A program made the translations under genes and the position numbers. The notes beneath the pieces are model-generated. The model made no database searches. It was not told where the DNA came from and saw nothing but the letters and a program-made list of their open reading frames with translations. Positions 49,694-58,669 of a DNA stretch of 64,000 bases are shown in pieces (position 1 is the first letter of the stretch; each line of letters begins with the position of its first letter). Location of the stretch: contig NZ_CP022985.1 in the NCBI RefSeq assembly GCF_003425985.1, positions 409,501-473,500 of the forward strand, read 5' to 3'. This DNA is from Mariniflexile sp. TRM1-10 (lineage in GTDB: Bacteria; Bacteroidota; Bacteroidia; Flavobacteriales; Flavobacteriaceae).

Positions 49694-51631
49694 ATGGCAA
49701 ACGATAAAAAAAAAATAAATGAGAACAAACCAAAATTCAGTCCCTACTGGATTTACGGTATATTAATAGCCCTGTTTCTAGGGTTTCAATTGTTCAGCAA
49801 CAACTCTTATCAAGATGGAAGTGCTACAACTCCTTCAGAATTTTTTAAATTTTTGGAAGCTGGTGATGTTGCTCAAGTTGATATTATAAAAAACACGCGA
49901 GTAGCTAAAGTTTATTTAACTTCAGAAGCGGAGAATAAAGAGATTCATAAAAAATCGAAACCTACAACATTTCTTCCATCTGCCACAAAATTGCCAAACT
50001 ATAAATTTGAGTTTGGTGATCTTCAAAATTTTGAAAACCAGTTAAATGAAGTTGCTAAGGATTTACCTAGTAAACCTATTATAAAATTTGATACTGAAAC
50101 CGATAATTGGGGCAGCCTTTTAATGAGCATTTTGCCTTTTATTTTACTTATTGCAGTATGGATTTTTATTATGCGCCGTATGTCTGGTGGTGCTGGAGGT
50201 GGTGCTGGAGGTCAGATATTCAATATAGGAAAATCAAAAGCCAAACTTTTTGATCAAAATACCGAAGTAAAAACGACTTTTAAAGATGTAGCAGGTCTAG
50301 AAGGTGCTAAAGAAGAAGTTCAGGAAATTGTAGATTTCCTTAAGTTCCCTGAAAAATACACCTCTTTAGGAGGGAAAATACCAAAAGGCGCACTTCTTGT
50401 AGGACCTCCAGGAACAGGGAAAACCTTATTAGCGAGAGCGGTTGCGGGCGAGGCTAAAGTACCTTTCTTTTCACTATCCGGCTCCGATTTTGTTGAAATG
50501 TTTGTGGGTGTTGGTGCTTCTCGTGTTCGAGATTTATTCAAACAAGCTAAAGAAAAATCACCTTCAATTATATTTATTGATGAAATTGATGCCATTGGTC
50601 GTGCCAGAGGAAAAAACGCCATGTCTGGAAGTAATGATGAACGTGAGAACACCTTAAATCAATTACTGACGGAAATGGATGGTTTTGGTACAAATACCAA
50701 TGTTATCGTACTTGCCGCAACCAACAGAGCCGATATTTTAGATACCGCTTTAATGCGTGCAGGTCGTTTTGATAGACAAATTTATGTTGATTTACCAGAC
50801 GTTCGTGAGCGCAAGGAAATTTTTGAAGTGCATTTAAGACCTCTTAAAAAAGCAAAAGACTTAGACCTTGATTTCTTATCAAAACAAACGCCAGGGTTCT
50901 CTGGTGCCGATATTGCAAATGTTTGTAACGAAGCCGCTTTAATAGCTGCAAGGAAAGGCAAAAAGTCTGTTGACAAACAAGATTTTCTTGATGCCGTAGA
51001 TAGAATTATTGGTGGTTTAGAAAAGAAAAATAAAATTATTACCCCAAGTGAAAAAAGAGCCGTGGCATTCCACGAAGCGGGTCATGCCGTAGTTAGTTGG
51101 ATGTTAGAACATGCTGCACCATTGGTTAAAGTTACCATTGTACCACGTGGACGTTCTTTAGGTGCTGCATGGTATTTGCCAGAAGAACGTTTAATTGTTC
51201 ACCCAGAACAAATGCTGGACGAAATGTGTGCTGCTTTAGGTGGTCGCGCTGCCGAAAAGGTTATTTTCAATAAAATATCTACAGGTGCATTAAGCGATTT
51301 AGAAAAAGTAACCAAACAAGCAAGAGCCATGGTTACCATTTATGGGCTAAGTGACAAAATTGGCAACTTAACCTATTACGATTCTTCTGGGCAAAACGAA
51401 TATGGTTTTACAAAACCATATAGCGAACAAACAGCAGAATTAATAGACAAAGAGATTTCAGACATTATTGAAACACAATATAAACGTGCTATTAAATTAC
51501 TTGAAGATAACAGAGATAAACTTACAGAACTAGCAGAAGTTCTTCTTGAAAAAGAGGTTATTTTTAAAGACAACTTAGAGAAAATATTTGGTGAACGTGC
51601 TTTTCAAAAAGAAGACGTTGATAATCAATAA
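49694..51631 (+). CDS. ftsH: ATP-dependent zinc metalloprotease FtsH
   Basis: The 645-residue membrane AAA+ protease degrades misfolded membrane and short-lived cytosolic proteins. Two membrane spans (residues ~17-37 and ~138-160) flank a periplasmic domain; Walker [12 protein letters not shown] is at ~237, Walker B IIFIDEID follows, the SRH ends AGRFDRQ, and the zinc site HEAGH lies at ~460. It lies behind rsfS and ends at a strong hairpin terminator (51667). Confidence 0.96.
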   Translation: MANDKKKINENKPKFSPYWIYGILIALFLGFQLFSNNSYQDGSATTPSEFFKFLEAGDVAQVDIIKNTRVAKVYLTSEAENKEIHKKSKPTTFLPSATKLPNYKFEFGDLQNFENQLNEVAKDLPSKPIIKFDTETDNWGSLLMSILPFILLIAVWIFIMRRMSGGAGGGAGGQIFNIGKSKAKLFDQNTEVKTTFKDVAGLEGAKEEVQEIVDFLKFPEKYTSLGGKIPKGALLVGPPGTGKTLLARAVAGEAKVPFFSLSGSDFVEMFVGVGASRVRDLFKQAKEKSPSIIFIDEIDAIGRARGKNAMSGSNDERENTLNQLLTEMDGFGTNTNVIVLAATNRADILDTALMRAGRFDRQIYVDLPDVRERKEIFEVHLRPLKKAKDLDLDFLSKQTPGFSGADIANVCNEAALIAARKGKKSVDKQDFLDAVDRIIGGLEKKNKIITPSEKRAVAFHEAGHAVVSWMLEHAAPLVKVTIVPRGRSLGAAWYLPEERLIVHPEQMLDEMCAALGGRAAEKVIFNKISTGALSDLEKVTKQARAMVTIYGLSDKIGNLTYYDSSGQNEYGFTKPYSEQTAELIDKEISDIIETQYKRAIKLLEDNRDKLTELAEVLLEKEVIFKDNLEKIFGERAFQKEDVDNQ

Positions 51632-51666
51632 AACAAGTTATCGACTATAATGTTTAGATAATTAGT

Positions 51667-51707
51667 AAAAATCTTAAATTAAACACGTGTTTAGTTTAAG
51701 ATTTTTT
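51667..51707 (+). terminator. Strong terminator after ftsH
   Basis: AAAATCTTAAA at the left and TTTAAGATTTTTT at the right enclose AAACACGTGTTT, a perfect 12-bp palindrome, so the stem is about 17 bp. Confidence 0.88.
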
Positions 51708-51714
51708 ATATTTG
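51707..51714 (+). promoter_or_regulatory. -7 box of the LUD-cdsA-psd-ACBP operon
   Basis: TATATTTG overlaps the end of the ftsH terminator and lies 39 bp before the LUD gene start. Confidence 0.5.
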
Positions 51715-51753
51715 ATAACCTCAAAAAGAATTATATTAATAGCAGCTTACTAA

Positions 51754-52362
51754 ATGAGCCTTTTTAGAAAAATTTTCGGACTGAAACCAGATCAATCAGA
51801 TGAAGGAGTAAAGTCTTCTGAAAGAGGCAAATACATGCCTGAAATAAAACTGCCAATTGACGAAAAGTTTACCATAAACTTTAAAGGTAATGGCGGAAAG
51901 TTTTTGTATTGTGAAAATTTAAATGAAATATTCCAGAATTTACAACACATTGTTGAGGAAAACAATTGGGACGACAAGGAAACACTGATATTGGACGAGA
52001 ATATAAAAGATAAATTTAAAGACTCCAATTTAAAGCCTACTACTAACATTAGCAATTCCACTATTTTTTTAACTACTTGTGAAAATTTAATTGCAAACGA
52101 TGGTTCCCTGCTTATTTCCTCAAAACAAATTTTCGAAAAAAAATTACCTGAATTACCTGCTAACTTTATTGTTTTTGCAACAACAAGTCAGATCGTCGAA
52201 AATATTGGTGAAGGCTTAAGAGGTATAAAGGCTAAAAACAAACAAAAAATTCCAACAAACATTACAACCATAAAACATTTTAAATCTAACGACGAAAAAG
52301 ATTTTTTAAGCTATGGAAGTAGTGCCAAAAACCTATACCTACTTCTTTTAGAAGACTTATAA
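51754..52362 (+). CDS. LUD-domain protein (LutC/YkgG-like)
   Basis: A 202-residue protein with the LUD fold seen in the C subunit of lactate-utilisation complexes: a mixed alpha/beta core with SNSTIFLTTCENLIANDGSLLIS and FIVFATTSQIVENIGEGLRGI. The iron-sulfur partners LutA and LutB are not in this window, and the gene ends 1 bp before cdsA, so a role in lactate oxidation is doubtful. The family link is clear, the function unknown. Confidence 0.78.
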   Translation: MSLFRKIFGLKPDQSDEGVKSSERGKYMPEIKLPIDEKFTINFKGNGGKFLYCENLNEIFQNLQHIVEENNWDDKETLILDENIKDKFKDSNLKPTTNISNSTIFLTTCENLIANDGSLLISSKQIFEKKLPELPANFIVFATTSQIVENIGEGLRGIKAKNKQKIPTNITTIKHFKSNDEKDFLSYGSSAKNLYLLLLEDL

Positions 52363-52363
52363 G

Positions 52364-53185
52364 ATGAAAGAAATTCTTATTCGATCACTTTCTGGTTTAC
52401 TCTATGTCTTGCTTTTAATTCTGTGTTTAAGCCATCTACAATCACTAATTGCTTTGTTTTTTGTGTTTGGCATTGTTTGTTTAGCCGAATTTAAAAAGCT
52501 CATCCAGCTTAAAAACATCATCCCGTATTTTATATTTGGTGTCCTATATGCTTTTTTTGTGTATTGGCAGCTCATTTTAAATACAAATGCCGGTATCGAC
52601 GAAGCTATTCAAATACTAATGGTACTAACTATATTTATTGAATTGTTTTTAATTAAAGACTTGTTTTCAGAAAAAACAACACCACTATTTACTTCTAAAC
52701 AATTTATATTAACCACCTTTTACATTTCAAGCGCTTTTGTTTTTTTAGTTTTAATAGCCGATTATCATGAAAACTACAATCCGAACATTCTATTAGGAGC
52801 TTTTATTTTAGTATGGGTGAACGATTCTTTTGCTTATTTAATTGGTAAAAATTTTGGTAAACAAAAGCTTTTCGAAAAAATTTCACCAAAAAAAACAGTA
52901 GAAGGTTTTCTAGGAGGTTTGCTTTTTTCGTGCATAGCAAGTTATTTTATTGCTACCTTTACACAAACTTTAGATTTTACAAGTTGGCTTATTTTAGGTA
53001 TCATTATAACCGTATTTGGTACGTTGGGCGACTTAATAGAATCTAAGTTCAAAAGACAAGCAAACGTAAAGGACAGTGGTACTATAATGCCTGGTCACGG
53101 TGGCTTGTTGGATCGATTGGACAGCATTATTTTTGCTGCTCCTTTTATTTATTTATTTTTAAGAATTTTACACTATGTTTCATAA
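52364..53185 (+). CDS. cdsA: Phosphatidate cytidylyltransferase
   Basis: The 273-residue membrane enzyme makes CDP-diacylglycerol from phosphatidate and CTP. It has ~8 spans and the C-terminal signature GDLIESKFKRQANVKDSGT followed by MPGHGGLLDRLDS. It overlaps psd by 11 bp, so the two steps toward phosphatidylethanolamine are translated together. Confidence 0.94.
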   Translation: MKEILIRSLSGLLYVLLLILCLSHLQSLIALFFVFGIVCLAEFKKLIQLKNIIPYFIFGVLYAFFVYWQLILNTNAGIDEAIQILMVLTIFIELFLIKDLFSEKTTPLFTSKQFILTTFYISSAFVFLVLIADYHENYNPNILLGAFILVWVNDSFAYLIGKNFGKQKLFEKISPKKTVEGFLGGLLFSCIASYFIATFTQTLDFTSWLILGIIITVFGTLGDLIESKFKRQANVKDSGTIMPGHGGLLDRLDSIIFAAPFIYLFLRILHYVS

Positions 53186-53831
53186 AGAAGGACATAAAAT
53201 AATATTTCTAACATTTGTATTTGTTGTTGGCTGTTCTTTATTGGCCGACAGTTTCATACCCATAACTTGGTTACGAACCATTGTTTTAAGTGTGTTATTA
53301 ATATTTTTAATACTTATTCTTCAATTTTTCAGAAACCCAAAACGTCGTACTGCTTTAAATAACAAAAGTGTTGTGTCTCCTGTTGACGGTAAAGTCGTTG
53401 TTATTGAAGAAGTTTTTGAAAAAGAATATTTTAACGACAAACGTTTACAGGTAAGTGTTTTTATGTCTCCAATAAATGTTCATGTTACACGTTACCCTAT
53501 TAGCGGCAATGTGATATTTAGTAAATACCATCCTGGCAAATATTTAGTTGCATGGCATCCTAAAGCTAGCGAAGAAAACGAACGTACTACAGTTGTTGTT
53601 GAAAATGAAACTTATGGCAAAGTATTATACAGACAAATAGCCGGAGCTTTGGCAAAACGTATTGTGAACTATGCTAAAATAAACGATAAAGTAATCCAAG
53701 GTGGTGAGTCTGGATTTATAAAATTTGGTTCAAGGGTTGATTTATTTTTACCAATAGGAACAAAAATAAAAGTACAACTTAACCAAAAAGTTCGAGGAGG
53801 TGAAAGTATTATTGCAGAAACAAATGACTGA
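53175..53831 (+). CDS. psd: Phosphatidylserine decarboxylase proenzyme, short type
   Basis: The 218-residue proenzyme yields phosphatidylethanolamine. After an N-terminal membrane hairpin (residues ~9-50) come VSPVDGKVVVIEE, HVTRYPISGNV and, near the end, KFGSRVDLFLP, whose Gly-Ser bond is the self-cleavage site giving the pyruvoyl group. It overlaps cdsA (11 bp) and the acyl-CoA-binding gene (8 bp). Confidence 0.93.
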   Translation: MFHKEGHKIIFLTFVFVVGCSLLADSFIPITWLRTIVLSVLLIFLILILQFFRNPKRRTALNNKSVVSPVDGKVVVIEEVFEKEYFNDKRLQVSVFMSPINVHVTRYPISGNVIFSKYHPGKYLVAWHPKASEENERTTVVVENETYGKVLYRQIAGALAKRIVNYAKINDKVIQGGESGFIKFGSRVDLFLPIGTKIKVQLNQKVRGGESIIAETND

Positions 53832-54090
53832 TGAAGAATTAGAAATAGAATTTCTAGATGCGGTTGAACGTGTAAATGCCTACACCGAACCTTTTCCTGC
53901 CGATGTGCTTCTAAACCTGTATGCCTATTACAAAAAAGCCACCAATAATTACAGTCGCCCTGGCAGTAAAAAAGCCATTATAAATGCTTTTAAAACCAAT
54001 GCATTGTTTCAAGCAAAAGATATTTCCCAAAACGAAGCGAAACGCTTGTATATCGACTTAGTAAATAAGTATTTTTTGTACGGAAGATAA
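53824..54090 (+). CDS. Acyl-CoA-binding protein
   Basis: An 88-residue protein of the ACBP fold: EFLDAVERVNAYTEPFPADVL, LNLYAYYKKATNNYSRP and KAIINAFKTNALFQAKD correspond to the four helices and the acyl-CoA-binding YxxxKQAT/K positions. The ATG at 53824 lies inside the end of psd; the frame is open upstream, but residues before it are not ACBP-like. It probably buffers acyl-CoA for phospholipid synthesis. It is the last gene of the overlapping operon and converges on argS. Confidence 0.87.
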   Translation: MTDEELEIEFLDAVERVNAYTEPFPADVLLNLYAYYKKATNNYSRPGSKKAIINAFKTNALFQAKDISQNEAKRLYIDLVNKYFLYGR

Positions 54091-54117
54091 AAAGTTCATT
54101 TCACCAAATACTATTTG

Positions 54118-55893
54118 TTACATACGTTCAGGTACCTGTATTCCCAAAACGCTAAACGCGTTTTTAATAGTCTGTGCTACTTTATTTGATAGCTGTACCC
54201 TAAACACTTTTTCATTTTCATTATCTGCGCCTAAAATAGAAACATTTTGATAAAACGAATTAAATTCTTTTACCAAGTCGTATGTATAATTAGCAACCAA
54301 TGCCGGACTGTGTTGTGAAGCTGCATTTTGAATAATCTCAGGAAACAATTCTAATTGCTTTAATAGTTCTTTTTCTTTTGCATGAAGCGGTATATCTATA
54401 TTAACAGATAAATCAAAATCTGCTTTTCTTAAAATAGCCTGAATTCTTGCATAAGTATATTGAATGAAGGGCCCTGTATTGCCTTGAAAATCGATAGATT
54501 CCTTGGGGTCGAACAAAATACGTTTTTTAGGATCGACTTTAAGAATATAATATTTTAAAGCACCTAAGCCAATGGTTTTATATAACGCTTGCTTTTCTTT
54601 TTCACTATAACCATCCAATTTCCCTAACTCTTCCGATATTTCGCCTGCTGTTGAAGCCATTTCATCAATTAAATCATCGGCATCAACCACGGTTCCTTCC
54701 CTGCTTTTCATTTTTCCACTAGGTAAATCAACCATACCGTAACTTAAATGATATAGGTTTTTAGCCCATTCAAACCCTAACTTTTTCAAAATTAAGAACA
54801 GTACTTGGAAATGGTAATCTTGCTCGTTACCCACGGTATAAACCATACCGCCTACATCTGGAAAATCTTTAATTCGTTGTATAGCTGTACCGATATCTTG
54901 CGTCATATAAACGGCTGTGCCGTCTGAACGTTGCACTATTTTTTTATCCAAGCCATCTTCGGTTAAATCGCACCAAACCGAACCATCAGTTTCTTGTATA
55001 AACACACCCGACCTTAAGCCTTCGGCAACAAATTCCTTCCCTAATAAGTAGGTATCACTTTCGTAATATAGGGTATCAAAATCAACGCCTAAATTTTTAT
55101 AAGTTTCGGCGAAACCATCATATACCCAACCATTCATTTTTTTCCAAAGCGCTACGGTTTCTTCATCGCCAGCTTCCCATTCTTGAAGCATGTTTTGAGC
55201 TTCCAACAAAAGTGGGGCGCTTTTTTTGGCTTCATCCTCAGTTTTACCAGAAGCTTTTAGCATTTCTATCTCTTTCTTATATTCTTGGTCAAACTTCACA
55301 TAATAATTACCTACCAATTTATCGCCTTTTAAACCAGTACTTTTTGGAGTTTCTCCGTTACCAAAAAGCTTCCAAGCCAACATGCTTTTACAAATATGAA
55401 TGCCTCGGTCGTTTATAATTTGCGTTTTATAAACTTTTTTACCTGATGCTTTTAAAATTTCAGCGACACTATACCCTAAAAGGTTGTTTCGAACATGTCC
55501 TAAATGCAAGGGTTTGTTGGTATTTGGCGACGAATATTCAACCATAATAGCTTTATCGTCTGCTTCTGGTGATACAAAACCATAGGTTTTTTCATCTTTA
55601 ATACTATTAAAAAAGTTTAAATAATAAGCATCGCTAATTTCAATGTTTAAAAACCCTTTTACAACATTAAATGCCTTAACCTCTACAACTTTTTCCACTA
55701 AATAATTACCAATGGTTTCGCCAATTTGAACTGGATTTCCTTTAATAAAACGCAACATGGGGAATATTACCACGGTAATATCTCCCGCAAATTCTTTTCT
55801 CGTGGCTTGAAATTCCACCGATTCCAATTGCATATTAAAAGATGCTAAAACGGCTTGTTTTACTTGGTTTGATAAAGTTTCTTGAAGGCTCAT
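54118..55893 (-). CDS. argS: Arginyl-tRNA synthetase
   Basis: The 591-residue class I synthetase charges tRNA-Arg. The HIGH motif is LHLGHVRNNLLG, the KMSKS position reads GKMKSREGT, and the C-terminal DALR anticodon domain ends in VLGIQVPERM. The N-terminal Add-1 domain occupies the first ~90 residues. It stands alone, convergent with the lipid operon. Confidence 0.95.
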   Translation of the reverse strand: MSLQETLSNQVKQAVLASFNMQLESVEFQATRKEFAGDITVVIFPMLRFIKGNPVQIGETIGNYLVEKVVEVKAFNVVKGFLNIEISDAYYLNFFNSIKDEKTYGFVSPEADDKAIMVEYSSPNTNKPLHLGHVRNNLLGYSVAEILKASGKKVYKTQIINDRGIHICKSMLAWKLFGNGETPKSTGLKGDKLVGNYYVKFDQEYKKEIEMLKASGKTEDEAKKSAPLLLEAQNMLQEWEAGDEETVALWKKMNGWVYDGFAETYKNLGVDFDTLYYESDTYLLGKEFVAEGLRSGVFIQETDGSVWCDLTEDGLDKKIVQRSDGTAVYMTQDIGTAIQRIKDFPDVGGMVYTVGNEQDYHFQVLFLILKKLGFEWAKNLYHLSYGMVDLPSGKMKSREGTVVDADDLIDEMASTAGEISEELGKLDGYSEKEKQALYKTIGLGALKYYILKVDPKKRILFDPKESIDFQGNTGPFIQYTYARIQAILRKADFDLSVNIDIPLHAKEKELLKQLELFPEIIQNAASQHSPALVANYTYDLVKEFNSFYQNVSILGADNENEKVFRVQLSNKVAQTIKNAFSVLGIQVPERM

Positions 55894-56001
55894 TAATAGT
55901 GTGTTTTTTAGGAGAGCAAAGATAAAACTTTTATTAAAGGATTATTGCAAAATTTGGTTTATTAAAAACAAGGTAAATAGTTCCTACCATCCAAGTAAAA
56001 T

Positions 56002-56177
56002 GCATCATCAAAAACCTTCAAAAAAGCCATTAAAATAGATGTGCATTTTGTCGATAAAAGTGCTCTTTTTCCATGATTTTTGCCGTTAATCTATTCGTCG
56101 GATTTTTGCCTCTTTTTGGTATATCCTTTTATCTAATTTATTGGTAGAAAAACGCAGAAATTAGATTTTGATGATGC
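56002..56177. repeat. Inverted-repeat element in the argS / kinase intergenic region
   Basis: GCATCATCAAAA at 56002-56013 is repeated exactly in inverse at 56166-56177. The interior is AT-rich with several T tracts. The 441-bp gap between argS and the next gene otherwise contains only AT-rich sequence. Confidence 0.5.
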
Positions 56178-56334
56178 TTTTTCTAACTTTTGTTAAGTAA
56201 AGCTATTAATCATCCATTCAACGGATTTTTTTTAACCAACTAAAAAACATTACAGCTTAATAGGTAATACTTATTTCCCTCAAATAAGACATACTTAATT
56301 ATGGTTTTATTACTTGTTGTAATATAATGCTAGT

Positions 56335-58389
56335 ATGAGGAAAATAATTATTTTAATTATTCTTTTATCTGTATTCTTAGGTTTCTCTCAAACCAAAGAG
56401 TTGGATAGTCTTTACATACAACTTGCTTATGAAACCCAAGATTCTTTAAAAATAAAAACCTCTTTAAAGCTTATTAAATCACTTTATGAGATTGAGGATT
56501 ATGATAAGGCTTTAAAATATACTATTGAAAGCGAAAAACTTTCAACCAATCTAAATTACACAAAAGGCATTGCCGAAACAACCTATTTTAAATCGCTTAT
56601 TTACGCTCAAAAAGGAGACTATATTAATGCCATAAGTGGCTATGAAAAAGCTAAAGAACTATTTAAACATTTAAATGATGCCCTCGGGATTGCAAAAGTT
56701 AACAACAGTATTGGCTTTATAGAAATTAAACGTGGTAATTATTCCAAAGGATTACAATATTCGCTGTCAGCCATTAAAGAATTAGAAAAACAAAATCTTA
56801 AAAAAGACCTTAGTTTGGCTTATAGCAATTTAGCAAAAGCATATCAAAATATAGATGCCATTGATAGAGCTATAGCATTTAACTTAAAAGCTGTAGAAGT
56901 TCAAACACAATTAAACGATAATACTGCACTTACGCAATCGTACCACCAGTTAGCGGAACTATATTCATCTAAAAACGAAAACAGAAAAGCTATTGAATAT
57001 TACCAAAAGATTTTGGATGGTAAAACGACAAATATAGACTCTCTACAAGCTATTATTTATCCAAAACTAGGTGCCGAATACTTAAAATTCAACGATTACG
57101 AAAAAGCATCTCAATACTTAATTGAGGGTTTAAATATTAACAGAAAGCTTAATAATCAAGAAGGCATATTATTGGCTTTAAATAGTCTTGGAGAATTAAA
57201 TTTACAAACCAACCGATTAGTTTTAGCCGAACAGCAACTTTATGAGGCGGGTGTTATTGCCAAAAGCATTAATAACAAACCGGAGTTACTTAAATATTAT
57301 AAATTAATGATTGCCTTAGACTCTACAAAAAACAAATTTGAAAGCGCTTTTATGTGGCAACGTGAGTATTATAATTTAAAAAGCAGCCTAAATAACTCCA
57401 ATAATTCAAAACATCCAGATTCGATTCAATTAGACTTCAATCCAGATTTTGAAAAAGAGTTGACAAACAACCTTACTGAAACTGACACCAGCAATTCCTA
57501 TATTGGTTTAAATGAAAAATCAGATAAGTTCAAATTGATTTTTTACGGACTTTTAGCAGCACTTGCCATTGTTTCTACCTTTTTAATATTAATTTATTTA
57601 AAGCGAAATAATAACATAAAATACACTCAAGAATTAGAAGAAAAAAATCTTAAAATTGAATTACAAAACGAAGCCTTTCAAGAGCAAACCAAGCATTTAG
57701 AAAACGTTAATAATGTAAAGGATAAATTGTTTTCAATTGTATCGCATGATTTAAAAGACTCGCTTTCTTCAATAAATGGCTTTATAGATTTATTAAAGGA
57801 TGGTTCTTTATCTAGAGAAGAATTCGATAATTTAATTCCAGAACTAAGTGAAAACGCCAACAATGCCTCGTTGTTGCTATTTAACTTATTAAATTGGTCT
57901 AAATCACAAATGCAATCATTAGAACCCAAACCAACATTGTTCGATGTTCAGGAGGTTTTTGAGGAAAAAATAAGGCTTATAGAACAACGCATGGAAAGTA
58001 AAGGCATCAAATTAATAGACCATTCGCTACGCGATTTTGCCTATGCCGATAGAAGTATGTTTGAGATAGTTATACAAAATTTGCTTGCCAATGCTTTAAA
58101 ATTTTGTAAAAATGGCGACACCATTACCATTTCAAACCACATAAGTAACGGTAGCTGTATTATTAGCATTGCCGATACAGGGGTTGGTATTTCTAAACAA
58201 AATATAGACAAATTATTTAAAAGCAGCTCGTTTACTACCGTAGGCACCAATAACGAAAAAGGCACAGGTTTAGGGTTATCAATTTGTAAAGAACTGGTAG
58301 AATTAAACAATGGTAAAATTTGGGTAGAAAGTACCGTTAATGTTGGTAGTACCTTTTACGTGCAATTACCAAAATCTAGACCGTCGTAG
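56335..58389 (+). CDS. TPR-containing sensor histidine kinase
   Basis: The 684-residue kinase has a signal peptide (to about FSQT), a periplasmic region of ~8 TPR repeats (~30-340; e.g. AIEYYQKIL), a membrane span (~398-424), a coiled coil, a HisKA domain with H in SIVSHDLKDSLSS at about 471, and an ATPase domain with IADTGVGIS and GTGLGLSICKEL. No response regulator is adjacent; such orphan TPR kinases are common in Bacteroidota. The signal is unknown. Confidence 0.88.
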   Translation: MRKIIILIILLSVFLGFSQTKELDSLYIQLAYETQDSLKIKTSLKLIKSLYEIEDYDKALKYTIESEKLSTNLNYTKGIAETTYFKSLIYAQKGDYINAISGYEKAKELFKHLNDALGIAKVNNSIGFIEIKRGNYSKGLQYSLSAIKELEKQNLKKDLSLAYSNLAKAYQNIDAIDRAIAFNLKAVEVQTQLNDNTALTQSYHQLAELYSSKNENRKAIEYYQKILDGKTTNIDSLQAIIYPKLGAEYLKFNDYEKASQYLIEGLNINRKLNNQEGILLALNSLGELNLQTNRLVLAEQQLYEAGVIAKSINNKPELLKYYKLMIALDSTKNKFESAFMWQREYYNLKSSLNNSNNSKHPDSIQLDFNPDFEKELTNNLTETDTSNSYIGLNEKSDKFKLIFYGLLAALAIVSTFLILIYLKRNNNIKYTQELEEKNLKIELQNEAFQEQTKHLENVNNVKDKLFSIVSHDLKDSLSSINGFIDLLKDGSLSREEFDNLIPELSENANNASLLLFNLLNWSKSQMQSLEPKPTLFDVQEVFEEKIRLIEQRMESKGIKLIDHSLRDFAYADRSMFEIVIQNLLANALKFCKNGDTITISNHISNGSCIISIADTGVGISKQNIDKLFKSSSFTTVGTNNEKGTGLGLSICKELVELNNGKIWVESTVNVGSTFYVQLPKSRPS

Positions 58390-58394
58390 TGTTT

Positions 58395-58490
58395 ATTTGG
58401 GCGTTACCCAAGGGTCGGGCTGTTCGTTGCAATCTTTTTGTTCGTGTCTCTCAAAAAGGATTTTCACTGCCATCCCTAACGCAAACCCAG
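58395..58490 (+). repeat. GGGCGTTACCC-type intergenic repeat
   Basis: Starts TTTGGGCGTTACCC and ends CCCTAACGCAAACCC, so the GCGTTA ends are inverted; the middle has AAAAAGGATTTTC. I recognise this kind of sequence as a recurrent intergenic repeat of Flavobacteriaceae, from memory. It begins 6 bp after the kinase stop codon. Confidence 0.55.
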
Positions 58491-58505
58491 TTTCAATTCA
58501 AATTA

Positions 58506-58669
58506 AGAGCCTGTTTAAATTTGTATCAATTGGATCTTCTATAGCTCATTTTTGATGCAAAATGAGGCGAAATCGAAGATAATGGCAGGGCCATTTGATG
58601 AGGTTTCAACGAAATTTGGCGCAAAAAGGGGTATAGAAGATCCAATTGATACAAATTTAAACAGGCTCT
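58506..58669. repeat. Palindromic repeat, AGAGCCTG subtype, 38-bp inverted ends
   Basis: Positions 58506-58543 and 58632-58669 are exact inverse copies, starting AGAGCCTGTTTAAATTTG. The core shares GAGGCGAAA and TTCAACGAAATTTGG with the 37441 and 48329 copies, and the hairpin AATGGC-AGG-GCCATT (58581-58595) shows a compensatory change. Its right end provides two bases of the ctlX stop codon. Confidence 0.9.
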
